Shown: piece by piece, positions 33,797-42,134 of the stretch | Position numbering within the stretch: position 1 is the stretch's first letter | Layout of the letters: each line of letters opens with the position of its first letter | Assembly: GCA_009782285.1 (NCBI GenBank) | Contig: WRJK01000003.1 | Coordinates: 1-54,381 of the forward strand | Origin: Clostridiales bacterium | Lineage (GTDB): Bacteria > Bacillota > Clostridia > Peptostreptococcales > Anaerovoracaceae | DNA: 54,381 nucleotides | Reading direction: 5' to 3' | The notes under the pieces: model-generated | Told to the model about the DNA's origin: nothing | What the model saw: only the letters and a program-made list of their open reading frames with translations | Databases searched by the model: none | Translations under genes and position numbers: made by a program

Positions 33797-34312
33797 GTGA
33801 GAGCAGGAGCGAGCGTGAAAGCGGGAGCAGCGAAAAAGGCGGCATACGGCGGCGTAATGACGGCTTGCGCCTTGATTTTTTCTTATATTGAATACCTTGT
33901 GCCGATAAACATCGGCGTACCGGGGATCAAGCTCGGGCTGGCAAACATAGTGACGGTCGTTGTCCTCTCTTGGCTGGGGGCAGGGTACGCCTTTGCGGTG
34001 AACACCATGCGGATTGTGGTTGCCGCGCTTCTTTTTTCAGGCGTCTTCGGCATGTTGTTCGGGCTTGCCGGAGGAACCCTGAGCCTAGCCGTCATGGTTC
34101 TTGCCAAGCGGACCGGCGCGTTTAGCATAGTCGGGGCAAGCATTGCAGGCGGCGTCGCCCACAACATCGGCCAGCTTCTGGTGGCGGCTGCGCTCATATC
34201 GAATTTCACGGTTTTGTACTATCTGCCCGTCCTGCTCACAAGCGGGGCGCTGACAGGGCTTGCGATCGGGATTTTGGCGCAAACCGCAACAGGGAGGCTG
34301 CCCTCCCTGTAA
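33797..34312 (+). CDS. Gx transporter family protein (heptaprenyl diphosphate synthase component I-like)
   Basis: This 171-residue polytopic membrane protein has about five TM segments and the family segment GVPGIKLGLANIVTV, with LAGGTLSLAVM. It resembles ECF S components and is repeatedly found with ApbE and NusG-II proteins; substrate unconfirmed, possibly an electron-transport or flavin-related compound. GTG 33797 follows AGGAGG. It is the last gene of the forward accessory operon. A perfect 9-bp stem (34289-34297 / 34302-34310) lies over its last codons. Confidence 0.85.
   Translation: MRAGASVKAGAAKKAAYGGVMTACALIFSYIEYLVPINIGVPGIKLGLANIVTVVVLSWLGAGYAFAVNTMRIVVAALLFSGVFGMLFGLAGGTLSLAVMVLAKRTGAFSIVGASIAGGVAHNIGQLLVAAALISNFTVLYYLPVLLTSGALTGLAIGILAQTATGRLPSL
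34289..34310. terminator. Hairpin at the convergent gene ends
   Basis: ACAGGGAGG (34289-34297), loop CTGC, CCTCCCTGT (34302-34310). No T run follows on the forward strand, so it may stabilise the 3' end or need a factor. It separates the forward operon from the reverse WG-repeat gene. Confidence 0.4.
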
Positions 34313-34326
34313 TGCTACGTTGATTT

Positions 34327-35733
34327 CTATTCCTCTAATGCGGGAGGCCGTCTCGTGGCTGCGTCGCCGGGCAATGCCACTATTGCTACCCAGCTGCGCA
34401 CTGTGCCGGTTTCGGGGTCTGTTTCCTCGAATTGAAGGGCAGCTGTTTTATTGTTGACGATTACTACCCTTTCATTGACTGCCGGAATGATTTCAGCCCC
34501 AAATTGGTTTATCAGCCCATAAAACATTGAAAAGTCGTCGGCTGTTTCCATCACGGCAATGCCGTCGCAAAAGTCAAATATTTCCGTGTAGTCAAACTTG
34601 GTGAGCCTGATCCCGTCATCAGACAGAAGCGCAAGGATGTTGAAATTGACTCCGTTGAATCCAGATTCCGGCTCATTGTATGCGACGTGCGTGTTTTTCC
34701 ATTTGTAGTATCCCCTGTGATTTGGCATTATTGCCGTTTCACCGTATTTGTCGATCGTTTCAACACTCGTTAGCGTACTGCCGAGGCGCTTCAGCACAAT
34801 CGACACGCCACCCTTGAAGGACCAAACTTCGTCGTACATGAAAGGGACGGCTGTATTTCCCTGCGTATCGATGAAACCAAACATACCGTCTTTTGAAACC
34901 GCAGCGAGCCCTTCACTGAAATCTTCTGCCGCTTCAAATTCGATCGGCGTAATTTTTTCACCTTGGGTGTTTATGAAGCTCGCCAGCCAGTCGTTTGCAA
35001 CAAGGGCGCACCCGTCAAAAAACTTGCCGACCATGTCGTATTCAAAGGGTATGGCGACATTGCCTTTCAAGTCCAGGTACCCGTATTTTTCGCCATCCTG
35101 CGCAATTATCAAGTCTTCGTTCGCATACGAGACGTAGTCGTATTCGCGTGGGGTTATCCTGCTGCCAGAGTTGTCAAAAATTGCGAATTTTCCGTCCAGC
35201 TTCCCCCAAAGCATGCCGTTTTCCAACGTGCCAGCCTCTTCATAATCGCAAGGGATCACTTCAGTGCCCGATGTATCGATCATTCCCCGATAATACGTCA
35301 GCCTGACGCCTGAGTCTATCTCCTCTGTGGCTATGCGCGTAACCATGGCAAACCCTAATTCAAAGGGTGCAATATAGCCGTATTCGCTCATGTCGATCAT
35401 TTCGCTGCCTGAATGGTCTATAAAATATTTGCTCCCGTCTAACTCGACACAGGCAAGCCCCTCCGTAAATATGCTTGCTTTGTCATAAATCAGAGGTATG
35501 ACAACCGATCCGGTTCCGTCCATGAAGCCGAACTTTGAGAGCCCGCCTGCCAAAACTGCTTCGAGCAGGTACAACCCTTCGCCGGCGTCCTCAAACCTCA
35601 AGGACAGGCAGTCTATGCCGGGATCGACCAGTTCAGCCTTCAGCTCCCCAGGCTCAGCCCCTCCGGTTCCGCAAGCTGAGACAAGCACAAGCAGTACAAC
35701 AACGAGAATAACATCGAGAATTCTTTTTTTCAT
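34327..35733 (-). CDS. WG-repeat lipoprotein
   Basis: The 468 residues carry a lipobox (LVSAC) after MKKRILDVILVV. The body is a series of about 60-residue WG-type beta-repeats with recurrent patterns such as GFIDTQGNTAVPFMYDEV, GYLDLKGNVAIPFEYD and GMIDTSGTEVIPCDYEEA (about 40-440). Such repeats form surface beta-structures of unknown ligand. I chose ATG 35733, 8 nt after AGGATGG; longer starts add non-signal residues. It is a reverse gene facing the end of the flavinylation cluster. Confidence 0.88.
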   Translation of the reverse strand: MKKRILDVILVVVLLVLVSACGTGGAEPGELKAELVDPGIDCLSLRFEDAGEGLYLLEAVLAGGLSKFGFMDGTGSVVIPLIYDKASIFTEGLACVELDGSKYFIDHSGSEMIDMSEYGYIAPFELGFAMVTRIATEEIDSGVRLTYYRGMIDTSGTEVIPCDYEEAGTLENGMLWGKLDGKFAIFDNSGSRITPREYDYVSYANEDLIIAQDGEKYGYLDLKGNVAIPFEYDMVGKFFDGCALVANDWLASFINTQGEKITPIEFEAAEDFSEGLAAVSKDGMFGFIDTQGNTAVPFMYDEVWSFKGGVSIVLKRLGSTLTSVETIDKYGETAIMPNHRGYYKWKNTHVAYNEPESGFNGVNFNILALLSDDGIRLTKFDYTEIFDFCDGIAVMETADDFSMFYGLINQFGAEIIPAVNERVVIVNNKTAALQFEETDPETGTVRSWVAIVALPGDAATRRPPALEE

Positions 35734-35780
35734 TTCTGTTCCCATCCTTTTGAGCACTCTGCCATAATAAAACAAATAAA

Positions 35781-35918
35781 TTAACCAATACAAGTATATA
35801 CCGCAGTTGTTTGAGTGTAAAGGATTTTCTGTCTGCGCTGGCGCATTGCACCTAGGATGGCACCAACGATGGCACCAAGGATCATCATGGCGGTGCCAAT
35901 TAAAAGAAAAAATACCAT
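35781..35918 (-). CDS. Possible small membrane peptide with glycine zipper
   Basis: This 45-residue frame begins MVFFLLIGTAMMIL and continues GAIVGAILGAMRQRRQK: one TM segment with a G-x3-G zipper and a basic cytoplasmic flank, then a short tail. A direct repeat in the DNA (ATGGCACCAA twice) encodes the zipper. The ribosome binding site is poor (GAGG 13 nt upstream). It sits 48 nt upstream of the WG-repeat gene on the same strand. It could be a real small protein or a chance frame. Confidence 0.3.
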   Translation of the reverse strand: MVFFLLIGTAMMILGAIVGAILGAMRQRRQKILYTQTTAVYTCIG

Positions 35919-35935
35919 AAATTACTAAATTCCTC

Positions 35936-35964
35936 TTGACATTCGAGCTGCTCTATACTTTATA
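35936..35964 (+). promoter_or_regulatory. Promoter of the Asp/Tyr-tailed lipoprotein gene
   Basis: TTGACA (35936-35941), 17-nt spacer, TTTATA (35959-35964). The ATG is 36 nt downstream after AAAAAAGGAG. Confidence 0.65.
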
Positions 35965-36000
35965 CTAAAGTTAATAGAATATAAAAAAGGAGTAGATTCA

Positions 36001-36864
36001 ATGAAAAAAGTATTTATTAGCATCACGGCGCTCGCATTGGCGTGCGCACTCGCCGCTTGCGGAGGGAACGGCGGCAATCCGGCAAGGCCGGACGTTAAAT
36101 CAGAAATCGTACAGAATTTAAGCACAGAGGCACCAACGTTAATATGGGATGACAATTTCCCGTTGACAGCTGGCGACGACGAGCCGGCACCGCTTATCGA
36201 ATGGATGAAAGAGGGCACTTTCAGTTTTGATTACCAAGCTGTCATTACATTTGGTGGGAGTACAACGATATCCAAAGGCCGTTTGTCCGTTGACGGAGAC
36301 AATGTCTGCATCAACGCCGTTGAAGCGGCAAATGGCGGCACGGCTAAGGACAAATGGCTCATTTTCAAGGACGACGAGCTGTATGGCATTGAAGAAAGCA
36401 TGAAGATGATTTTCCCTATGTCTTCCAATGGTTTATTTGACTCCGCCTTGACCCTCAACATGATAACCGACTTCAGAGGCATTGTGCATGCCGGAAGCGG
36501 AACCGGCGCAATCGAGGGTAAAACACTGCCCTATGAGGAATACACGATTAAAGACATAAGGCCGCTCCCCGAGGAATGCCTAAAGCCTGATGCAAGCGTC
36601 AAGTATTACATGGACGGTGGGCGGGTTTACGGCTTTGAAACCGATTCAAGCGGCTATTACGAAAAGAGGATCGTGATGATAGTATCGAACCCGAAGAACA
36701 AGGTTCCTGCAGGCGTGTTCGATTTGCCCAAGAATTACACTATGAAGAGCAACATATACGAAGAAATCCTAGGGAGATATATGAATGGCTATGATGATGA
36801 CTATGACGACTATGACGATGACTGGTTCGGCTTAGACGACCTCGTGGAATTTATACAACAGTAA
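36001..36864 (+). CDS. Lipoprotein of unknown function with an Asp/Tyr-rich tail
   Basis: The 287 residues begin MKKVFISITALALACALAAC with a clear lipobox. The mature part shows beta-rich segments (TTISKGRLSVDGDNVCINAV, KYYMDGGRVYGF) loosely like LolA/LppX-type carriers. The C-terminus has the acidic stretch GYDDDYDDYDDDWFGLDD (about 265-281), a possible cation-binding tail. I do not recognise a family. It has its own promoter and stands alone. Confidence 0.72.
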   Translation: MKKVFISITALALACALAACGGNGGNPARPDVKSEIVQNLSTEAPTLIWDDNFPLTAGDDEPAPLIEWMKEGTFSFDYQAVITFGGSTTISKGRLSVDGDNVCINAVEAANGGTAKDKWLIFKDDELYGIEESMKMIFPMSSNGLFDSALTLNMITDFRGIVHAGSGTGAIEGKTLPYEEYTIKDIRPLPEECLKPDASVKYYMDGGRVYGFETDSSGYYEKRIVMIVSNPKNKVPAGVFDLPKNYTMKSNIYEEILGRYMNGYDDDYDDYDDDWFGLDDLVEFIQQ

Positions 36865-36882
36865 CAGCCTCCGCGATGCCTC

Positions 36883-36911
36883 TTGCAAAAAAGCGCATAG
36901 CAGGTTATAAT
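36883..36911 (+). promoter_or_regulatory. Promoter of the amidohydrolase gene
   Basis: TTGCAA (36883-36888), 17-nt spacer, TATAAT (36906-36911). The ATG at 36944 follows AGGAGGAAGAGCC. Confidence 0.75.
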
Positions 36912-36943
36912 AACCGATAGTAACAGGAACAGGAGGAAGAGCC

Positions 36944-38230
36944 ATGTATTTCAAAGACATAACCATTATTGACGAGGGGCTGGACGTCCGGCAGGGCATG
37001 CATGTCGGGACAGAGGGCGACAGGATCGCTTACATAGGCGCTAAGACGCCTAGCAAGGATTACGGCGACGTGTATAACGGAAAGGGTAAACTCCTGATGA
37101 GCGCTTTCTACAACGCCCATGCCCATTCGCCGATGACGCTGCTGCGGGGATATGGCGAAAACATGAGCTTGCAGGCTTGGCTCAATGAGAAGATTTTCCC
37201 CTTTGAGGAAAAACTCCGGGGCAGCGACGTCTACTGGGGCACGCTGCTTGCGATGGCTGAGTCCATAAGGTATGGGATAGTATCCACCACTGACATGTAC
37301 TATTTCTGCGACAGCATGGCCCAAGCAGTGCTGGAATCGGGGGCAAAGGACAACATCTCAAGAGGCATGGTCAATTTCAGCGGGCAAAGCGTAAAGGAAC
37401 TGCCAAGCTATGCGGAGATAGGGTGCCTGTATAAAAACTGCCACAACGCAGGGGGCGGCAAAATAAAAATTGACATGAGCATCCATGCGGAGTATACTAC
37501 TAACCCTGAGACAGTTAGCGAGCTGGCTGCATACGCAAAGGAACTGGGGGTCAACATGCACCTGCACCTTTCAGAGACTAGCCTTGAGCATGAGGAGTGC
37601 AAGGCTAGGCACGGCATGACCCCGGCGCAGTATTTCAACAGCCTAGGGGCTTTCGACGCAAAAGCTACCGCAGCCCATTGTGTTTGGCTTGAGGGCGAGG
37701 ATTTTGACATACTTGCGCAAAAGGGCGTGACCGCCGCCACATGCCCTGCCAGCAACATGAAGCTCGCCAGCGGGATATGCAACGTGCCGCTGCTCCTTCA
37801 GAAGGGAGTCAACGTGGCTATAGGCACGGACAGCGTGAGCAGCAACAACAACCTCAACTTCATTGAGGAGATGAAATTCATGGCTTGCTCTGCTAAAGTC
37901 AGGAATGGCGATCCAACTGCCGTAACTCCAAAAGAGGCAATACATGCTGCTACAAAAGCGGGAGCGGCCAGCCAATGCAGGGAGGACTGCGGGGCGCTGA
38001 AAGTGGGGAACAAGGCTGACGTAGTAGTTTTTGACGTCAGCCAGCCACACATGAGCCCAGTGCACGACATTTTAACAAACCTTGTCTACTCAGCGTCGGG
38101 GAGCGATGTTGTGCTAACAATGTCCGACGGTAAAGTCCTCTACAAAGACGGCGAATACAAGACAATCGACGTTGAAAAAGCCATGTTTGAGACGGAAAGA
38201 TCCAGAGCAAGGATACTGTCCGAGCTCTAG
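36944..38230 (+). CDS. Amidohydrolase of the MTA/SAH deaminase group
   Basis: The 428-residue TIM-barrel metal hydrolase has metal ligands HAH (59-61), the family segment SPMTLLRGYGENMSLQAWL, and later HLHLSET, AAHCVWL and GTDSVSSNN. This matches the ATZ/TRZ-MtaD subgroup that deaminates 5'-methylthioadenosine, S-adenosylhomocysteine or related adenosines. Substrate choice needs assay. A link to metH through SAH recycling is possible but they are far apart. The gene follows its own promoter and precedes the SpoVB-like gene by 23 nt. Confidence 0.85.
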   Translation: MYFKDITIIDEGLDVRQGMHVGTEGDRIAYIGAKTPSKDYGDVYNGKGKLLMSAFYNAHAHSPMTLLRGYGENMSLQAWLNEKIFPFEEKLRGSDVYWGTLLAMAESIRYGIVSTTDMYYFCDSMAQAVLESGAKDNISRGMVNFSGQSVKELPSYAEIGCLYKNCHNAGGGKIKIDMSIHAEYTTNPETVSELAAYAKELGVNMHLHLSETSLEHEECKARHGMTPAQYFNSLGAFDAKATAAHCVWLEGEDFDILAQKGVTAATCPASNMKLASGICNVPLLLQKGVNVAIGTDSVSSNNNLNFIEEMKFMACSAKVRNGDPTAVTPKEAIHAATKAGAASQCREDCGALKVGNKADVVVFDVSQPHMSPVHDILTNLVYSASGSDVVLTMSDGKVLYKDGEYKTIDVEKAMFETERSRARILSEL

Positions 38231-38253
38231 CGCGATAGATTATTGGGGGTATT

Positions 38254-39852
38254 ATGACGAAAAAATCCTTCATGCAGGGGGCAGTGGTTCTGGGCGTTGC
38301 AGGCCTGTTCATCAAAGTGCTGGGCGCGGTGTTCAGGATACCTCTTGCCAACATGATCGGGTCCGTTGGGATGAGCTATTATCAAAGCGCGTACCCTGTT
38401 TACGTTTTCTTTTTAACATTGTCGACGGCTGGGATACCTATAGCCATATCCAAGATGGTGTCCGAAAGGGTTGCAGTGGACAACCATAATGGAGCGAGCA
38501 AGGTGTTTGGGACTTCGTTTCTGCTGCTGCTCATCATTGGCACGGCTTCTGCGTCCATATGCTTTTTCGGCGCGGGGCTCATCACTGGGATGATGGACGT
38601 GCCCGAGGCGGCATATTCGATGAGGGCAATTGCACCGGCGCTTATGATAGTCTCTATGATGGCTGCGTTCAGAGGGTATTTCCAAGGCATGCAGAACATG
38701 AAGCTGACTGCGGTCTCCCAAAGCGTCGAGCAGCTGTTCAGGGTTGCGTGCGGGCTGTTCCTTGCGTATTACTTCATCGGGGTGCAACTTGAGTATGCGG
38801 CAGCAGGCGCAGCTTTTGGCGCCACTGCGGGCGCTGCGGCAGGCCTTGTCTGCGTACTTGTCATTTACTTGTCGAACAGGAAGCAGCTTGTGCAAAAAAT
38901 CGAAAAAGCGGTAATTCATGAACAGGAAAGGACGAAGGACATATTGCTTAGAATTGTCGTAATCGCAGTGCCGATAACGATAGGAGCCGCCATTATGCCG
39001 ATCATGAACACCATCGACGCCGGAATGGTCGTTCGGATACTGAAATCAGTCAGTTATGCGGACAGCGAGGCAAAGGGCATGTACGGCCAGCTTGCAGGCA
39101 TGGTGGGGCCTTTGATCAACTTCCCCCAGGTGTTGACCCAAGCTGTCGCAATGAGCCTTGTGCCTGCCGTTTCAATGGCGCACAGGCAAAACGACACGGC
39201 GTTCATGCAGGAAAACATCAAGATGGGGCTGAGGGCTGCGATCATAGTAGGGCTTCCCTGCGCTTTCGGTTTCATGACGCTTTCAAAGCAGATAATGCTG
39301 CTGCTGTACCCACTGCAGAAGGCAGACGCCGTCAGCGCAGCAGGGTGCCTTTTCATAATGGGGATTGGGGTGATATTCCTGTCTACAGTGCAGACGCTCA
39401 CAGGGGTCCTGCAGGGCATCGGCAAGCAGCTCATCCCTGTGCGGAACTTGACCATAGGCGCAGCGGCGAAGTTTTTCCTGTCGTACAACCTGATAGCGGT
39501 TCCTTGGATTAACGTGAAAGGCGCAGCAGTTGGCACTGTGGCGGCTTACGTCATCGCGTCGGCTCTCAACATGATAGAAGTTCGGAGGCATACGGGCGTC
39601 AAAATCGATTTAGTGCTGACATATGCAAAGCCGATGTCTGCCGCAGTCGCAATGGCTGCGTCTGTCTGGCTTGCGAACAGGTTTTTCAATTTGTTTCTGG
39701 GGAACGCCCTTGCAACTGTTTTTTCAGTAGCGGTAGGCGGCGTAGCCTACTTTTTCATGGTGTTTGCGTTCAATGTTGTCACTAAAGAAGAAGTTGGGAG
39801 GCTGCCAAAAGGCAACAAATTAGTGAAAATAGTGAACAAGTTTGTGAAGTGA
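38254..39852 (+). CDS. SpoVB/MurJ-like polysaccharide flippase (YabM-type)
   Basis: The 532-residue membrane protein has about 14 TM segments and the MOP-superfamily N-terminus MTKKSFMQGAVVLGVAGLF with STAGIPIAISKMVSER. These proteins move lipid-linked cell-wall or spore-cortex precursors. In Bacillus yabM precedes mazG and rqcP, exactly as here (mazG follows after 16 nt), so this is the resumption of the mfd neighbourhood. ATG 38254 follows GGGGG. Confidence 0.88.
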   Translation: MTKKSFMQGAVVLGVAGLFIKVLGAVFRIPLANMIGSVGMSYYQSAYPVYVFFLTLSTAGIPIAISKMVSERVAVDNHNGASKVFGTSFLLLLIIGTASASICFFGAGLITGMMDVPEAAYSMRAIAPALMIVSMMAAFRGYFQGMQNMKLTAVSQSVEQLFRVACGLFLAYYFIGVQLEYAAAGAAFGATAGAAAGLVCVLVIYLSNRKQLVQKIEKAVIHEQERTKDILLRIVVIAVPITIGAAIMPIMNTIDAGMVVRILKSVSYADSEAKGMYGQLAGMVGPLINFPQVLTQAVAMSLVPAVSMAHRQNDTAFMQENIKMGLRAAIIVGLPCAFGFMTLSKQIMLLLYPLQKADAVSAAGCLFIMGIGVIFLSTVQTLTGVLQGIGKQLIPVRNLTIGAAAKFFLSYNLIAVPWINVKGAAVGTVAAYVIASALNMIEVRRHTGVKIDLVLTYAKPMSAAVAMAASVWLANRFFNLFLGNALATVFSVAVGGVAYFFMVFAFNVVTKEEVGRLPKGNKLVKIVNKFVK

Positions 39853-39868
39853 AGGGGGATGATGAATT

Positions 39869-40705
39869 GTGAATGAAAAACATGCCGCTGTCCGCGCCGA
39901 AAGCGCAACTCTTGAGGAAGCGGTCCAAAGGCTGGTCGCCATACTTGCGATACTGAGGAAGGAGTGTCCTTGGGACAGGGCTCAAACCCATGAATCCCTT
40001 AGAATTTGTATGCTTGAGGAAGCTTACGAGGTTTGCGAGGCCATCGATACAGGGAATTTCGACAACCTAGAAGAAGAATTAGGCGACGTCTTGCTGCAGG
40101 TCTTGTTTCACAGTGCGCTTGCAGCAGAGGCTTCAAGATTTGGCCTCGTTTCCGTCATCAACAGGGAATGTGAAAAACTGATAAGGCGGCACCCACATGT
40201 TTTTTCAAAAGAAAATGTTAAAAGTATTGACAAATCCATTGAGAAATGGGAAAATGTGAAATGGAAAGAAAAGGAGGGCACGTCTCACAGCGACAGGCTT
40301 GCAACGGTTCCCCGTGCGTTTCCTGCTCTTGTTAGAAGTTATAAAATTCAAGCCAAAGCTGCAAAAGCAGGGTTTGACTGGGATGATGTGTCGGGGGCTT
40401 TTCAGAAGGTCAAGGAGGAGACAGAGGAGCTTGCTGCGGCATGTGGTGTAAGAGATGACGAAAGAGTAGCTGAAGAGTTGGGCGACCTCCTCTTTTCCGT
40501 GGTCAATGTTGCGCGTTTTCTGGATGTGAACCCGGAGCTGGCACTAAACGCGACTTCTGACAAATTTATCAAAAGGTTTGCTTACATTGAAGGCGAAGCC
40601 ACAGCGCGGGGCAACAAGTTGGAAGACATGACCCTCCAGGAAATGGACTGCCTTTGGGAAAAAGCAAAACTGAACGAGGGATGCAGGCATACCTGCAAGG
40701 GTTAA
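39869..40705 (+). CDS. mazG: MazG nucleoside triphosphate pyrophosphohydrolase
   Basis: This enzyme hydrolyses NTPs/dNTPs to NMPs and pyrophosphate. Its 278 residues hold two MazG domains: EEAYE (50-54) with EEELGDVLLQ (68-77), and a second set KEETEELAAA with EELGDLLFSVVN. It also has the family start CPWDRAQTHESL. This is the short form without the YabN N-terminal methyltransferase domain. The start is GTG 39869 after GGGGG; a nearby ATG at 39873 is out of frame. hup follows. Confidence 0.94.
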   Translation: MNEKHAAVRAESATLEEAVQRLVAILAILRKECPWDRAQTHESLRICMLEEAYEVCEAIDTGNFDNLEEELGDVLLQVLFHSALAAEASRFGLVSVINRECEKLIRRHPHVFSKENVKSIDKSIEKWENVKWKEKEGTSHSDRLATVPRAFPALVRSYKIQAKAAKAGFDWDDVSGAFQKVKEETEELAAACGVRDDERVAEELGDLLFSVVNVARFLDVNPELALNATSDKFIKRFAYIEGEATARGNKLEDMTLQEMDCLWEKAKLNEGCRHTCKG

Positions 40706-40741
40706 ATAGTTCAATTTTTTTCATTAAGGAGGGTTTTATTC

Positions 40742-41020
40742 ATGAATAAAGCAGAACTGGTTGTAAGTGTAGCAGAAAAAACAGGGTTGACAAAAAAAGA
40801 CGCGGAAGCTTCTGTAAACGCGTTTGTTGCAAGCGTTGAAGGTGCCCTCGTCAAGGGCGAGAAAGTTCAGTTGATAGGGTTTGGTACGTTTGAAATCCGC
40901 CCAAGAAAAGAAAGACAGGGGAGGAACCCGAGGAAGCCCGGCGAGACCATCCAGATCGCCGCGTCAAAAGCCCCTGTGTTCAAAGCCGGCAAAGCACTGA
41001 AAGATTTAGTGAACAAATAA
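40742..41020 (+). CDS. hup: HU family DNA-binding protein
   Basis: The 92-residue nucleoid protein begins [16 protein letters not shown] and has the DNA-binding arm [19 protein letters not shown] with the intercalating Pro (RKPGE). AAGGAGGGTTTT precedes the ATG. Located between mazG and rqcP, a common clostridial order. A strong terminator follows. Confidence 0.96.
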   Translation: MNKAELVVSVAEKTGLTKKDAEASVNAFVASVEGALVKGEKVQLIGFGTFEIRPRKERQGRNPRKPGETIQIAASKAPVFKAGKALKDLVNK

Positions 41021-41030
41021 TGCGGTTCAA

Positions 41031-41054
41031 GGAGTGCCGAAGCGCTCCTTTTTT
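41031..41054 (+). terminator. Intrinsic terminator after hup
   Basis: GGAGTGC (41031-41037), loop CGAA, GCGCTCC (41042-41048) with one G-T pair, then six T (41049-41054). Confidence 0.9.
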
Positions 41055-41075
41055 CTTTTTTGAACGAGGGTAAAC

Positions 41076-41324
41076 ATGAGAGTTGACAAATTCTTAAAGG
41101 TGTCAAGGCTGATCAAGAGGCGCACAATAGCAAAAGAAGCCTGCGACAGGGAACGAATAACCATAAACGGGAGGACGGCGAAGGCCGGCAGCGAAGTGAA
41201 GGTGGGCGATCTTGTTGAGATACATTTTGGAAACAGCACTATATCGGCAAAGGTTTTGAAGCTGTCCGAGTCGTGCAGGAAAGAAGACGCTGAAACCATG
41301 TACGAAATCGTTGACGGCGGCTAA
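41076..41324 (+). CDS. rqcP: S4-domain ribosome quality control protein RqcP (YabO)
   Basis: This 82-residue S4 RNA-binding protein (MRVDKFLKVSRLIKRRTIAKE, RITINGRTAKAGSEVKVGD) is the RqcP/Hsp15 relative that helps RqcH add alanine tails to stalled nascent chains on 50S subunits. Bacillus yabO follows yabN (mazG) in the same order. Its stop overlaps the reverse folB/folK stop by 4 nt. Confidence 0.92.
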   Translation: MRVDKFLKVSRLIKRRTIAKEACDRERITINGRTAKAGSEVKVGDLVEIHFGNSTISAKVLKLSESCRKEDAETMYEIVDGG

Positions 41325-42118
41325 AGGAATTCCCTGATGTATTTTTTCTTAACTGGGTGTATGGCGTTTGGGGCTATTTCCGCAAGGGGCACCAGCACGA
41401 AATCCCGTTCGTGCATGTAAGGGTGCGGTATTTGCAAGCGCTCCGACTTGTATATGATCAAGTCGTATAGAAGGATGTCAATGTCAATGATCCTTGACCC
41501 CCATTTGGTGCCTGGTACGCGGCCCAAGTCGCGCTCAATCTGTTTGAGAGAGCTCACCAGTTCCTCCGGCTCAAGCCAAGTCTTCACTTCCAATGCGCAG
41601 TTCAGGAATTTAGGCTGGTTTTCGACGCCCCAGGGCTCGGTTTCGATGATTTGGGAGCACATGCCGGCTTTGAATCCGGAAGATGCGCAAATCCGCTCAA
41701 CCGCGCCTCTGATATTCTTTTCCCTGTCATTGAGGTTCGAACCTAAAGAAAGGAAAACAGTGTGCCATCCGCGTTCCACTGTCACGCCAAGCGATTCAAA
41801 GCGGACGGGCACAGGCGCACTGGGTTTTTCAACTGCAACCTTCACGCTGTCCAGTTCTGGGTAAGACAATAGCAGCGTCTGAGCGATCTTATCAGTCAAG
41901 CTTTCAAGCAGGTTGAACCTGCTGCTTGTAACGATGGATTCAACTTGCCCACAGACCAGCGAATAATCGACAGTTCTTTCTAGGTCGTCTGCCTGACCGC
42001 TGACGGCACTGCCTAATGCCAGTTCAAGTGAAACCAAGAAATACTGGCCGGTTTTCTTCTCTTCCTCAAGGCATCCGTGATACCCGAATATTTCGATTTT
42101 GTCGATAAATATTTTCAT
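41321..42118 (-). CDS. folBK: Fused dihydroneopterin aldolase / HPPK
   Basis: The 265 residues carry two consecutive folate-pathway enzymes. FolB (about 1-118; FIDKIEIFGYHGCLEEEK, VDYSLVCGQV, KPSAPVPVRFESLGVTVER) cleaves dihydroneopterin. FolK (about 120-265; FLSLGSNLNDREKNI, RDLGRVPGTKWGSRIIDIDILLYD, IPHPYMHERDFVLVPL) adds pyrophosphate to the pterin. I chose ATG 42118, 6 nt after GAGGGAAG. It is the last gene of the reverse folE-folP-folBK operon. A folB-folK fusion is known in several Clostridia. Confidence 0.95.
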   Translation of the reverse strand: MKIFIDKIEIFGYHGCLEEEKKTGQYFLVSLELALGSAVSGQADDLERTVDYSLVCGQVESIVTSSRFNLLESLTDKIAQTLLLSYPELDSVKVAVEKPSAPVPVRFESLGVTVERGWHTVFLSLGSNLNDREKNIRGAVERICASSGFKAGMCSQIIETEPWGVENQPKFLNCALEVKTWLEPEELVSSLKQIERDLGRVPGTKWGSRIIDIDILLYDLIIYKSERLQIPHPYMHERDFVLVPLAEIAPNAIHPVKKKYIREFL

Positions 42119-42134
42119 TTGCAAACTTCCCTCA

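Noticed and set aside
38254-39852. Multidrug MATE exporter
   Set aside because: Sequence start and gene order with mazG and rqcP match the SpoVB/YabM flippase branch of the superfamily.
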